Below, in pieces: positions 36,049 through 44,992 of a stretch of DNA of 63,750 nt; position 1 is the first letter of the stretch, and every line of letters begins with the position of its first letter. Where the stretch lies: positions 1-63,750 of the forward strand of contig WAPX01000065.1 in NCBI GenBank assembly GCA_015520485.1. The letters are read 5' to 3'. This DNA is from Archaeoglobaceae archaeon. GTDB taxonomy: Archaea; Halobacteriota; Archaeoglobi; Archaeoglobales; Archaeoglobaceae. The position numbers were made by a program, and so were the translations under genes. Below the pieces are notes generated by a model. That model was not told the DNA's origin, made no database searches, and saw only the letters and a list, made by a program, of their open reading frames with translations.

Positions 36049-36516
36049 ATGCCAAGTCCCATGGAGATATACAAGCTACTGCCAAAAACGAATTGTGGAG
36101 AGTGCGGAGAGAAAACGTGCATGAGTTTCGCGTTCAAGATCATAAGCAGGGAGAAAAAACTCGAAGAGTGCAAACCTCTGTTTTCACCAAAATTTGAAAA
36201 GAATAGAAAAAAGCTTGAGGAGATGCTTGAAATAGTGAAAAAAGCGGAAGAAACGGGTCTCGTTGTAAACGAGGAGCTGTGCATAGGCTGCGCCAATTGT
36301 GTTGTTTCCTGCCCCGTTCACGTTGAAAAAGACCCCTACAACGCCGCTATGGGACGGGGAATTAAAATGGAAAATCCCATCCTGAGAATAGAAAATGGGG
36401 TCGTGAAGGTAGTGGAATTGAACCTGTGCAGGAGGTACGGAAAGAACAGAACCCTCTGCATCGTGTGCAGGGAAAACTGTCCAACCGATGCGATAAGTTT
36501 TGTTGAGGAGATGTAG
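36049..36516 (+). CDS. FwdG-like polyferredoxin with an N-terminal Fe-S domain
   Basis: This is a 155-residue iron-sulphur protein. An N-terminal four-cysteine FeS domain (TNCGECGEKTCMSF... with CKPL, residues about 15-43) leads to ferredoxin motifs CIGCANCVVSCPVHV (around 82-96) and, after NLCRRYGKNR, CIVCRENCPTDAI at the C-terminus. Such proteins carry electrons to formylmethanofuran dehydrogenase (FwdG/FmdG type) or to related redox enzymes. The start lacks a ribosome site and has TATA-like sequence about 25 bp upstream, so it is probably leaderless. It precedes a FwdB-like gene. Confidence 0.75.
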   Translation: MPSPMEIYKLLPKTNCGECGEKTCMSFAFKIISREKKLEECKPLFSPKFEKNRKKLEEMLEIVKKAEETGLVVNEELCIGCANCVVSCPVHVEKDPYNAAMGRGIKMENPILRIENGVVKVVELNLCRRYGKNRTLCIVCRENCPTDAISFVEEM

Positions 36517-36635
36517 GTTCGCATGCTGCTTCAATTACAAACTTCAATTGCAATACAATAATTTAAGTTAAAAATAAATTAAATAGAAGTTAAGAATTTG
36601 AAAATTTTAAAAATAAATAAAGAGGAGGGTGCTGA

Positions 36636-37820
36636 ATGCAGGAAATAGTTTGCACTGGATGTTCGTGTTTGTGCGATGACGTCGTTTACGGCGATACAGT
36701 GTATCATGCGTGCAGGAAAGGATACCGGCTGTTGACGGGAAAGAAAGAAGAAAATTCGGTGAATGGTGAGAAAACAGACGTCTACAGAGCTCTAAAAGCC
36801 GCAAGAGACGTAATAGACGGAAAAAAACTCCTGATTTTTGGACTCGACAACGTTACCTGCGAGGCTCAGGAGCTTGCACTGAAACTTGCTAAGGATTTCA
36901 ACGCTGCCATTGTTGACCACTCCGCGCTGAGTGGGGGAAAGCTCTTGGAGCTGTCTGAAAGGCTGGATAGCGTTTCCCTCGAGAAGTTCAGAGATGAGGG
37001 GTACGTTTCAATTTACTGGGGTGCAAATCCACATAACAGCATTCCGAGACTTCTATCTCGCTTCACCTACTATCCGAGGTGCGGTAAAAGGCAGAGAGGC
37101 TATGAAGAGGATAGATTTCTTGTCGTCGCAGACGTCAGGAAAAGTGAAACTGCAAAGCTGGCTGAGAAGAGTAAAACCGGATTGTTCATCAGGATCGAAA
37201 AAGATGATGAACTCGTGGACTCGTTTTTAAAGGCTTTAAACGGCAGGGCTGGAAAATACCCTGAAGTGGCGAGAATACTAAAAGAAGTTGAAAAAGCAGA
37301 AGTCAACGCAGTATTTGGAGGAAGTGGGCTGTGTTCTGGGCTGAAAGATTTCGATAAGTTTGAAGATGTGATGAAAAAATCCGGACTTTACTTTATCCCC
37401 GCCACGTCGAAAACGAACATGAGGGGTTTTTTGGAGACTGTGGCTGAGGTAACAGGATGCAGGTGTTACGGTTACGATTTCGAAAGAGGTGCGTGCTTGA
37501 ACCTGAAAGATCTGCCAGAAGTGTTTGCTTGTTGTGAAGCCGTAATGGTAATTGGAGCTGACCCGCTAAGAACTTTACCGCACGAGCTTTCAAAACGACT
37601 CGCTGGTAAGGTAGTGGTTGCGATAAACAGCCTGAAGTCCCTTGTAAGACTGCTAAAACCGAAAGTTACCATTGCAAGCACGCTATCTGCTTTCTCCTCC
37701 GGAACGATGGTCAGACTTGACGGCGTTAAGGTTGAGCTAAAAGAACTGAAGGAAATGAAGGAGAGCGAAGGTAAAACTCTATCGGATGAAGAAGTTCTGA
37801 AGGAATTGCTTTCGATGTAG
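36636..37820 (+). CDS. Divergent FwdB/FmdB-like formylmethanofuran dehydrogenase subunit
   Basis: This 394-residue molybdopterin-oxidoreductase-fold protein is like subunit B of tungsten/molybdenum formylmethanofuran dehydrogenase. The N-terminal Fe-S site EIVCTGCSCLCDD (with CRKG) is intact. VSIYWGANPHNSIPRLLSRF, VVADVRKSETA and SSGTMVRLDGVKVEL match the family in order. However, the stretch that in FwdB carries the metal-ligand cysteine (Ser-Val-Cys-His-Gly) here reads DHSALSGGK (94-102), with no cysteine. It may be inactive, use another ligand, or act on another substrate. Confidence 0.82.
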   Translation: MQEIVCTGCSCLCDDVVYGDTVYHACRKGYRLLTGKKEENSVNGEKTDVYRALKAARDVIDGKKLLIFGLDNVTCEAQELALKLAKDFNAAIVDHSALSGGKLLELSERLDSVSLEKFRDEGYVSIYWGANPHNSIPRLLSRFTYYPRCGKRQRGYEEDRFLVVADVRKSETAKLAEKSKTGLFIRIEKDDELVDSFLKALNGRAGKYPEVARILKEVEKAEVNAVFGGSGLCSGLKDFDKFEDVMKKSGLYFIPATSKTNMRGFLETVAEVTGCRCYGYDFERGACLNLKDLPEVFACCEAVMVIGADPLRTLPHELSKRLAGKVVVAINSLKSLVRLLKPKVTIASTLSAFSSGTMVRLDGVKVELKELKEMKESEGKTLSDEEVLKELLSM

Positions 37821-37828
37821 GTGGTAGC

Positions 37829-38146
37829 ATGTTCGAATTTACGAAGCTGATGAAATTTGACGTTAAGGTCGTCGTGGCAGATGACATTCTGCACGAGGGA
37901 GATAAAGCAAAAGCTTTGATCAGTAAAGGGCTTGCAGAAAAATTTGGCATAAAGAACAGGGGATTTATCAGGCTGACGAGAGGCGAGAGTGTTTGCTTTG
38001 AGGTACTCGTTTCGGAGTTTGCCGAGGGTGTGGACGTGGTAATACCGGATGGGTACTTTGCAAACAGACTGGCAGGGTTTGAAAATCCAAGGCGGTTTAC
38101 GGCTGAGGCTGAAAAGTGTGATGAGGCTGATGTGGATGTTATTTAG
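37829..38146 (+). CDS. FwdD-like molybdopterin-dinucleotide-binding subunit
   Basis: This 105-residue beta-barrel protein is in the place of FwdD, the subunit that binds the molybdopterin guanine dinucleotide of formylmethanofuran dehydrogenase. The segment ISKGLAEKFGIKNRGFIRLT, the strand 'ESVCFEVLVSEFAEGVDVVI' and PDGYFANRLAGFENPRRF correspond to the FwdD barrel and its PxGPWAN motif, but with a changed sequence (PDGYFAN). The short length and divergence match the divergent FwdB-like gene 8 bp upstream, so the pair probably evolved together. Confidence 0.7.
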   Translation: MFEFTKLMKFDVKVVVADDILHEGDKAKALISKGLAEKFGIKNRGFIRLTRGESVCFEVLVSEFAEGVDVVIPDGYFANRLAGFENPRRFTAEAEKCDEADVDVI

Positions 38147-38238
38147 TTGACTTTTAAACCTTTCTGTTAAACAATTTAAAGATGCGTTCACTTCAGCACA
38201 AACATTTGAGATTTAATATTTTTTATAACTAAAAATTT

Positions 38239-38281
38239 TAAAGTATTATTTTATCTAAAGTATTACGAATTTAAAGTATTA
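38239..38281. repeat. Three short direct repeats upstream of the ADP-ribosylglycohydrolase gene
   Basis: The 10-mer taaagtatta occurs at 38239-38248, 38256-38265 and 38272-38281. The last two extend to taaagtattacgaa. Spacing is 17 and 16 bp, roughly 1.5 helical turns. They lie about 95-135 bp before the ATG of the downstream gene in an AT-rich spacer and may be a regulator-binding array. Confidence 0.45.
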
Positions 38282-38374
38282 CGAAAAGCGTAGAGACTAT
38301 CCACAGAATCCACAAAAGCGAACGGCGAAATAAGCCTTAATAAAATCTTTATTACTTCCACACTTCGTGAGTTT

Positions 38375-39247
38375 ATGCCATCGGAAAGCGACTTCGTTCG
38401 CTCCCTCACCGGATTTGCTCTCGGTGATGCGTTTGGCGCTCCGTTCGAAGGCTTTACGAGCAGGGACGTTGAGAGAAGACTCAAACACTACTCGAAGCGC
38501 AAAATCGTCTCGGATGTGACTGATGACACTATTCAGATGCTCATTCTCGCAGAATCTCTTGCGAGCACCATATACTTCAGCCCGGCCGATTTTGCTGAAA
38601 GGCTGAGGATGTACTACGAGGCGGGAAGGATAAGGCGAATGGGCCCGACGAGCTCTCAGGCTTTGGAGAGGTTGAGAATGGGTTACTCTTGGAAGGATTC
38701 TGGGATCGACTCAGACACATGTGGTTCTGCGATGAGAGTTCCCCCTGTTGGGTTGCTGTACTCCTTTAACCTGAATCTGGTCGAGGAGTATTCCGTGCTG
38801 CAGAGCGTGGTAACTCACAGGGGAAAGGAGGCTATAGCTGGGTGCGTTGCCGTCGCTCTCGCTTACGCCCTCGCCCTCGAAGACGTTGAGGTGGAGGAAA
38901 TGCATCAAGAACTCGTCGAGAGGCTTAAAGCTTTTGACGCATACACGACGATACTTGTGGACAGGGCATTTCTGGGGGAATTCGAGTACAAGGGTACTGC
39001 ACTCGCTTCAGACGTTGTTCCCGCTGCAATTCAGTGCTTTGTCCACTCCGAGAGTTTTGAAGACTGCCTGATTAAAGCGGTCTCTCTTGGAGGAGATACC
39101 GACAGCATAGCCGCAATAGCAGGTGGGTTGAAAGCCCTGAAAAGCGAGCCTGTGCTGAGCTTCAAGCTCGAAGTTGATGAAGAAGAGCTGAAAAGAGCTG
39201 AAGAGTTATCAAAGAGGCTGTGGAAGGTTTACGAGTTCATATCCTGA
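38375..39247 (+). CDS. ADP-ribosylglycohydrolase (DraG family)
   Basis: This is a 290-residue all-helical hydrolase that removes ADP-ribose from proteins or nucleic acids. Metal-binding motifs are VSDVTDDTIQMLILAESL near residue 47, GIDSDTCGSAMRVPPVGLLY near 109, and AVSLGGDTDSIAAIAGGLKA near 235, the DraG signature. GFALGDAFGAPFEG is the family N-terminus. The start is preceded by a TATA-like tct-taat-aaa stretch only, so it is likely leaderless. It is convergent with rqcH. Confidence 0.92.
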   Translation: MPSESDFVRSLTGFALGDAFGAPFEGFTSRDVERRLKHYSKRKIVSDVTDDTIQMLILAESLASTIYFSPADFAERLRMYYEAGRIRRMGPTSSQALERLRMGYSWKDSGIDSDTCGSAMRVPPVGLLYSFNLNLVEEYSVLQSVVTHRGKEAIAGCVAVALAYALALEDVEVEEMHQELVERLKAFDAYTTILVDRAFLGEFEYKGTALASDVVPAAIQCFVHSESFEDCLIKAVSLGGDTDSIAAIAGGLKALKSEPVLSFKLEVDEEELKRAEELSKRLWKVYEFIS

Positions 39248-39260
39248 TTTCGCGTGAGCT

Positions 39261-41198
39261 TCACTCCTTAATCCTCGAAGTGCCGGGCGGCAGCAATCTG
39301 GCAACTTCGTCGGGGGTTGCAATCCCTCTAACAACGTGGTTGTTTCCCGACATCTCCACGAGCTTCTTAGCCACGAGCACGGCAACCTCGCTCTGGGGCA
39401 AGTCACCTATTTCCACTTCGACGAAGTAGTCGCAGTGCTTCTTTACGGCATTCACAGGCCCCGCTAAGAGTCTGAGCTTCTCCAGCTCGACTCCAACAGC
39501 ACAGTTAAGCTCCACGTTCAGGTAGTTCCTCTTTCCCTCGATGTAGAAGCTTCCTCTCGCCAGATACTCTCCGTGCTTCGCAGACTTCTTTACCTGTTCT
39601 GGCTTAACGTAGTAAACTTCCCCGCTGTACTTACCCTCTTTCCACAGGGTGGAGTAACTCGCAGCAAACTGAGCGGCCTCCTCTATGCTCGTTTCTGGAG
39701 CCTCCTGACCCCTTTTTAGTATAACCACAGGTGCTCCGGGAGTTTGAGTGTGGAAAAACAGGTCTTTGCTCTCCATGTATCTGGAAACGATCTCCTCGTT
39801 CATCCTGGCGTTTCTCCCTCCTATCACGAGGTATCCGTCCGAAGTGATCGTCCACCTGAAGCGTTCGTACCACTCTCTTTTCCTCACGACTCTTATGCTT
39901 CTGGCCATCTTTCTTGCTTCGAGTTCCTCAGCTTTCTTCATCTCCTCCCTCGTTTTGTCTATCGCCTTCAGCAACCCGTCTATCTTCGACTTTATCTTCT
40001 TCGCTCTCTCGTAATACATCTCGGCAATCTGGGGAAGGGTTCTGTCGAGCGGCAGCTCCAGCTCGATACCGTCCATCGTGACCGTTACGCTGTTTTTCTC
40101 TGGATGCACCGATTTGACAACTTCTGATAGCTTAGAGCTTTTCACGATTCTTTCTATTTCCTGCCAGCTCTTTTCCCTTCTCGCCTTTATGAATGCCGAG
40201 TGTATCGCTTCAACCCTGCTCCAGTTTTCGTATATGTAATCTCCCGTCTTCCTGAGCCTCTCGAACTCGCTTTCAAACTCTCTGAGCTTTTCAAGCTGCT
40301 TTTCGAGTCGTTTGCTCAACGCATTGACTTTTTCCTCTTTTTCTCCGCTCTCACACTCCTTCACAACGAGTTCCGTGTAGTATTCGTCGAGAGCCTCGTT
40401 AAACGTGTTGAAGTACTTCTTTTCGTATTCTGCGTAGTACTGCAGTTCAACGGGAAGAACATCCACGTATTTTCCGTCCTTCAGGACTACGTGTGGTTTG
40501 AAGTCGCCCTTCACAATCGAATCGAAAACTTCCTCTATCGCTCTGACTATTCTCTCAACCTCTTCATCAGACAGCTCTGAAGCTTTTTTGTTCTTTTCAA
40601 TTCCGGCTCTCAGGCAAACTTCCTCAGCGTACAGACCTCCGAGACCGTTCATGGCGAGGACTCTGACGACATCTCTTTTCCTCTCGCTCTCAAACAGTTC
40701 TCTGAGCTTTTCGGTGCTGAGATCAAACGGCGTTAACTTTGGCTCGGGGAATTCGTACTTATCCCCACTTTTGAAAATTCCGTGCTTTAACGGCATCACT
40801 ATCTCGAAGTCGTCTCTGCAGAGTATGACGTTCCCCTTGGAAAACAGCTCGGCAACGACCCGGTATCTCTTTTCTTCCCCGCCTTTCCAGCCCTTAAACG
40901 TCAGAATCACAACTCTGTCAAAGTCGTGCTGTTCAACGCTTTCGAGTCTGAACCCCTCGAGGTACTTTCTGAGGAGCATGGCGAAGCTCGACGGCAGGCG
41001 AGGCGCTTCCCTCGGAAACTTTGTGAGGTGTATTCTCCTGCCAGCTTCCACCACGAGGTCTTTTCTGCCAGCTCCCCTGAGCTTAAACCTGATTTCGTCA
41101 GGTATGTGGTGGTAGACCTTTTCGACCCTTGAATCGACGAGCTCCTGTAGTTCCGTCACACACGCTTTGATGTCTGCTGAGGACATTGAAACTTTCAT
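39261..41198 (-). CDS. rqcH: RqcH/NFACT ribosome-rescue factor
   Basis: This is a 645-residue NFACT protein, the archaeal homologue of RqcH/Rqc2, which binds split 50S-nascent-chain complexes and recruits Ala-tRNA to add C-terminal tails. It has an NFACT-N domain starting MKVSMSSADIKACVTELQEL, a long coiled-coil middle domain (about 280-440), and NFACT-R with 'DGYLVIGGRNARMNEEIVSR' and DLFFHTQTPGAPVVILKRGQ, ending in a basic tail. I use the ATG at 41198, which follows AAGGAGCTG. Confidence 0.9.
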   Translation of the reverse strand: MKVSMSSADIKACVTELQELVDSRVEKVYHHIPDEIRFKLRGAGRKDLVVEAGRRIHLTKFPREAPRLPSSFAMLLRKYLEGFRLESVEQHDFDRVVILTFKGWKGGEEKRYRVVAELFSKGNVILCRDDFEIVMPLKHGIFKSGDKYEFPEPKLTPFDLSTEKLRELFESERKRDVVRVLAMNGLGGLYAEEVCLRAGIEKNKKASELSDEEVERIVRAIEEVFDSIVKGDFKPHVVLKDGKYVDVLPVELQYYAEYEKKYFNTFNEALDEYYTELVVKECESGEKEEKVNALSKRLEKQLEKLREFESEFERLRKTGDYIYENWSRVEAIHSAFIKARREKSWQEIERIVKSSKLSEVVKSVHPEKNSVTVTMDGIELELPLDRTLPQIAEMYYERAKKIKSKIDGLLKAIDKTREEMKKAEELEARKMARSIRVVRKREWYERFRWTITSDGYLVIGGRNARMNEEIVSRYMESKDLFFHTQTPGAPVVILKRGQEAPETSIEEAAQFAASYSTLWKEGKYSGEVYYVKPEQVKKSAKHGEYLARGSFYIEGKRNYLNVELNCAVGVELEKLRLLAGPVNAVKKHCDYFVEVEIGDLPQSEVAVLVAKKLVEMSGNNHVVRGIATPDEVARLLPPGTSRIKE

Positions 41199-41224
41199 CG
41201 TATCAGCTCCTTTTGGCAGCAAAC

Positions 41225-42508
41225 TCAAAAAAGTTCGGCAGGCACGATCTGATTGGCTATCAGGTCTGAATACCTTTCTCTCTCCCTCGTGACGTAAACT
41301 TTTTCACCGTTTACGAGCAATTCCGCACACCTCCTCCTTCCGTTGTACTGGCTGCTCATCGAGAAACCGTAAGCCCCCGTGTCGAAGACCGCTATTATGT
41401 CTCCTTTCTCGATCTTCGGCAGCTTTCTATCCTTGGCTAAGATGTCTCCGCTCTCGCATATGGGGCCAACGACTGTGTAAACCTCTTCTGGCGGTCTGTC
41501 CATCTTGTTTGCGACAGCAACCCTGTGGTAGGCGTCGTACATTGCGGGCCTTATCAGCAGGTTAAAACCGGCATCAACAGCAACGAAGTTTCTGTAAGCT
41601 TTTTTCACGGCGTTAACTCTGGTGAGTAAAATCGTCGTGTTTCCGACGATGCTCCTGCCCGGTTCTATCCACAGTTCAGGCTGAGATTTTATTTTTTCCA
41701 GCCCTTTTTCAAATGCCGGAATTATTCTGTCTGCAAAGTCCTCCACAGCCGGCACTCCCTTTCCCTCGTAATCTATTCCGAGCCCTCCGCCGATGTCGAT
41801 GAAATCAAGATCAGCTCCGAGTTTTTCAACCTCTTCTGCAACCTCGAACATTCTTTCAATTGCCTCTACAAAAGGGGTCGTATCCGTTATCTGACTGCCT
41901 ATGTGACAGTGAATTCCGGAAACCCTTACGTTTGGACATTTGACTGCGAGCTCGTAAGCACTTACGGCATCCTTCCACGGTATGCCGAACTTCGACGTCT
42001 TAAGCCCCGTAGCAATTTTCGGATGAGTCTCCGGTGATATGTCGGGGTTTATTCTGAAGGCTATTTTTACCTCTCTGTTCAAATCTCTGGCAATTTGAGA
42101 AATCGCGTAAAGCTCATCAATGCTGTCAACGCTGAATGGTACGCCAGCTTCAACTCCCATCTTTATCTCTTCGTCGCTCTTGGAATTTCCGTTAAACAAA
42201 ACGTAACTCTTTTCAAAGCCCGAAAGCAGTGCCATGTAAAGCTCGCCGTCACTGAACACGTCAGCTCCAAATCCCTTTCTGGCTATCAGTTTGAGCAGGG
42301 TTAAGTTGTTATTCGCCTTAACTGCGTAAAGAAACCTGACCTTGAAGTTTGCTTTCTCAAACGCCCTGAAGTAAGAATCCATATTTGAATTCAAGGCCTT
42401 CATCGACGTAACGTACAGTGGAGTGCCGTACTTCTTCACGAGCTCCAGACAGCTCACGTTTTCTACATGAAGCACGCCCTGTCTGACGTTGAAGCATTCT
42501 TCAACCAT
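41225..42508 (-). CDS. lysA: Diaminopimelate decarboxylase LysA
   Basis: This is a 427-residue PLP enzyme performing the last step of lysine synthesis. The PLP lysine is in RFLYAVKANNNLTLLKLI (about residue 62). HCHIGSQITDTTPFVEAI, IDIGGGLGIDYEGKG, EPGRSIVGNTTILLT and the C-terminal CESGDILAKDRKL with the catalytic Cys all fit. It follows dapL by about 75 bp on the same strand, and together they supply the DapL-type route. Confidence 0.96.
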   Translation of the reverse strand: MVEECFNVRQGVLHVENVSCLELVKKYGTPLYVTSMKALNSNMDSYFRAFEKANFKVRFLYAVKANNNLTLLKLIARKGFGADVFSDGELYMALLSGFEKSYVLFNGNSKSDEEIKMGVEAGVPFSVDSIDELYAISQIARDLNREVKIAFRINPDISPETHPKIATGLKTSKFGIPWKDAVSAYELAVKCPNVRVSGIHCHIGSQITDTTPFVEAIERMFEVAEEVEKLGADLDFIDIGGGLGIDYEGKGVPAVEDFADRIIPAFEKGLEKIKSQPELWIEPGRSIVGNTTILLTRVNAVKKAYRNFVAVDAGFNLLIRPAMYDAYHRVAVANKMDRPPEEVYTVVGPICESGDILAKDRKLPKIEKGDIIAVFDTGAYGFSMSSQYNGRRRCAELLVNGEKVYVTRERERYSDLIANQIVPAELF

Positions 42509-42583
42509 ACAGCAACACCCGGTTAAATATTCCAGAAGATAGTTTCAGAAATTCACAGAGCGAAAACTAAATAATTAATTCAT

Positions 42584-43783
42584 TTAACATTTAAAACGAA
42601 TTTCAGCGTTTTTAAGCCTTTCAACAGCCCTCTCTATTGTTTCTACGTCTCTGGTAAGGGCAAATCTTACGAAGCCCTCTCCACTCTTCCCAAATCCAAC
42701 TCCCGGCGTTACAAGGATACCGGCTCTATCCAGCAGCATTTTTGCGAATTCCATACTCGTGTATCCCTCTGGAACCCTGCACCAGACGTAAAAGGTTGCC
42801 CGTGGCATTTCTGCGTCCAGTCCAATATCCCTCAACCCCTCAACGAGCTTTTTCGCTCTCTCCTCGTAAATCCTGTTGTTTTTTTCAATCCACCCGTCGC
42901 ACTCGTTCATCGCAAATGCTCCAGCTTCCTGCACAGCCTGAAATACTCCGCTGTCAACGTTGGTTTTTACTTTAAGCAAAGCTCTGACAACATCTATATC
43001 TCCCGCAGCGTAGCCTATTCTCCATCCGGTCATGTTGTACGTTTTGGAGAGGGAGTTGAACTCGATGACGTTTTCGTAGCCGTACGCAAGAAAGCTTTCA
43101 GCTTTGATTCCAAACGTAATCTCGCTGTAAGCCGCATCGTGGGCGAGCACGATTCCGCCGTCCACGCAGAAGTCAACGGCATGCTTTATGAACTCTCTAT
43201 CCGCCACAGCAGCGGTGGGGTTGTTTGGATAGTTCAGAAACATTATCTTTGCTTTTTTGACCGTCTCGGGGGGTATGCTATCCAGATCGGGTAAAAATCC
43301 GTTTTCATACTTTAAAGGCATGTAGTAAGGCGTCCCTCCCGCAAGAACTGTGCAGGAAGGATAAACGGGATAACCGGGATCGGGGCACAGAACAACGTCC
43401 CCTCTATCGACGTAGGCTAAAGGCAGGTGTGCTATTCCCTCCTTCGAACCGATCAATGCTATTATTTCATCGGGAGCTATTTTAACACCCTTTCTCCTCT
43501 CGTAAAACTTTGATGCAGCCTCTCTGAATGCTAACATGCCTTCGTAACTCGGATACTTCTGGTTTTCCACCTTCTCAACGGCTTTTTTCATCGCTTCAAC
43601 AACAGGCTCCGGCGTTGGAAGGTCTGGATCTCCAACTCCGAAGTCTATTACGTCCACTCCCTCTTTTATCTTCTCGCTCTTCATCGCGTCGAGTTCCGCA
43701 AAGAGGTATGATGGTATCCTGTTCAGCCTTTCTGCAATTTCGGGCTTTTTTCGGGATTTTTTACCGTTCTGATTTGAGGCCAT
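42584..43783 (-). CDS. dapL: LL-diaminopimelate aminotransferase DapL
   Basis: This is a 399-residue class I/II PLP aminotransferase. 'IDFGVGDPDLPTPEPVVEAM' is the substrate loop. LCPDPGYPVYPSCTVLAGG, IMFLNYPNNPTAAVADREF and VIEFNSLSKTYNMTGWRIGY (PLP Lys in SLSKTYNM) are all present. DapL converts tetrahydrodipicolinate straight to LL-diaminopimelate. The neighbour lysA supports this over a generic aminotransferase. The N-terminus is basic. Confidence 0.88.
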   Translation of the reverse strand: MASNQNGKKSRKKPEIAERLNRIPSYLFAELDAMKSEKIKEGVDVIDFGVGDPDLPTPEPVVEAMKKAVEKVENQKYPSYEGMLAFREAASKFYERRKGVKIAPDEIIALIGSKEGIAHLPLAYVDRGDVVLCPDPGYPVYPSCTVLAGGTPYYMPLKYENGFLPDLDSIPPETVKKAKIMFLNYPNNPTAAVADREFIKHAVDFCVDGGIVLAHDAAYSEITFGIKAESFLAYGYENVIEFNSLSKTYNMTGWRIGYAAGDIDVVRALLKVKTNVDSGVFQAVQEAGAFAMNECDGWIEKNNRIYEERAKKLVEGLRDIGLDAEMPRATFYVWCRVPEGYTSMEFAKMLLDRAGILVTPGVGFGKSGEGFVRFALTRDVETIERAVERLKNAEIRFKC

Positions 43784-43832
43784 TCTATCACCTTTTACTT
43801 TTCTCGTTTACAGCTTGCCGTAAATCTGTAAG

Positions 43833-44975
43833 TCACTCCCTTTCTTCTAACGGAATGTACTTCCTGCAGGCTTCTCCAACGTACAGGGCTCTCGGTCTTA
43901 TCAGCCTGTTGTTTTCGTACTGCTCTATGATGTGTGCCGTCCATCCAGAAATTCTGCTTATGGCAAAGACCGGTATAAAAAGGTCGTCTGGTATCCCCAG
44001 GTTTGCGTAAACGCTTGCAGAGTAGAAGTCAACGTTTGGATACAGCTTCTTGTACTTGTAAACGGCATCCTCGACAGCCAGACTTATCTGATACCATTTT
44101 GGCTCTTTTACCCGGGCAAGTTTTTCCGCCAGTCTTTTGAGAACGAGAGTTCTCGGATCGATAACACCTCTGTAAACTCTGTGTCCAAAGCCCATTATTC
44201 TTTCTCCTCTTTCGAGCTTCATTTTTACGTACTCTTCAGCCCTCCACGGTACCGCTATTTCTCTCAGCATTTCTATCACTTTCTGAGAAGCTCCTCCGTG
44301 TAAAGGCCCCATGAGCGTTCCCGTGGCTGCAACCACGCAGGCGTAGATGTCTGCAAGGGTCGAAGCCGCAATTCTCGCAGCAAAGGTTGAGGCGTTGAGT
44401 TCGTGATCGGCGTGAAGGATCAGATCCACATCCATCGCCCTTGCCTCTATTTTCTCGGGTTCCTCACCTTTGAGCATGTAGAGAAAGTTTGCCGCATGCC
44501 CGAGTTCATCATTCGGGTGTATCAGCTTCTGACCGCTCCTTATCCTGTGGAAGTACGCTATTATCGTCGGGAACTTTGCTATCAGACTCTTGGCTTTTGC
44601 TATGCTCACGTCGTGGCTTCTGTAGTGTATGTGTTTATCCATCGTTCCGAGGTAGCTCACAGCAGTTCTCAGAACGACCATCGGGTGAGAGAAAGGAGAG
44701 AGGTTCGTTAATAAACCTATTATCTGAGGTGGCAACTCTCTCAGCTCTTTAAGCTCCTCGCTAAAAGCCTCTAACTCGCTTTTTGTCGGTAACTCTCCAA
44801 AGAGCAGGAGGTAAGCTACTTCTTCAAAAGTTGAGCGTTCTGCAAGCTCCTCAACAGCGTAACCCCTGTATTCGAGTATTCCTCTATCCTCCTCAACCTC
44901 TATTCTGCATATTCCGGTTTTACAGGCAATTATGTCCTGCAAACCCTCCTTAACTTTTTTTGATTTCAGTTCCAA
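43833..44975 (-). CDS. Citrate synthase
   Basis: This is a 380-residue enzyme joining oxaloacetate and acetyl-CoA. Active-site parts are LILHADHELNASTFAARI (about 218-235), GPLHGGASQKVIEML, IMGFGHRVYRGVIDPRT with the catalytic His, and VDFYSASVYANLGIP with the catalytic Asp region. The TTG at 44975 lies 6 bp after GGAGGTG and is my preferred start; a GTG at 44990 falls inside that ribosome site. It implies an oxidative or assimilatory TCA arm. Confidence 0.93.
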   Translation of the reverse strand: MELKSKKVKEGLQDIIACKTGICRIEVEEDRGILEYRGYAVEELAERSTFEEVAYLLLFGELPTKSELEAFSEELKELRELPPQIIGLLTNLSPFSHPMVVLRTAVSYLGTMDKHIHYRSHDVSIAKAKSLIAKFPTIIAYFHRIRSGQKLIHPNDELGHAANFLYMLKGEEPEKIEARAMDVDLILHADHELNASTFAARIAASTLADIYACVVAATGTLMGPLHGGASQKVIEMLREIAVPWRAEEYVKMKLERGERIMGFGHRVYRGVIDPRTLVLKRLAEKLARVKEPKWYQISLAVEDAVYKYKKLYPNVDFYSASVYANLGIPDDLFIPVFAISRISGWTAHIIEQYENNRLIRPRALYVGEACRKYIPLEERE

Positions 44976-44992
44976 AGTAAACACCTCCACGT

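Noticed and set aside
37472-38191. A 239-codon minus-strand frame across the FwdB-like and FwdD-like genes
   Set aside because: Antisense shadow with Ser/Phe/Leu-rich low-quality sequence and no motifs.
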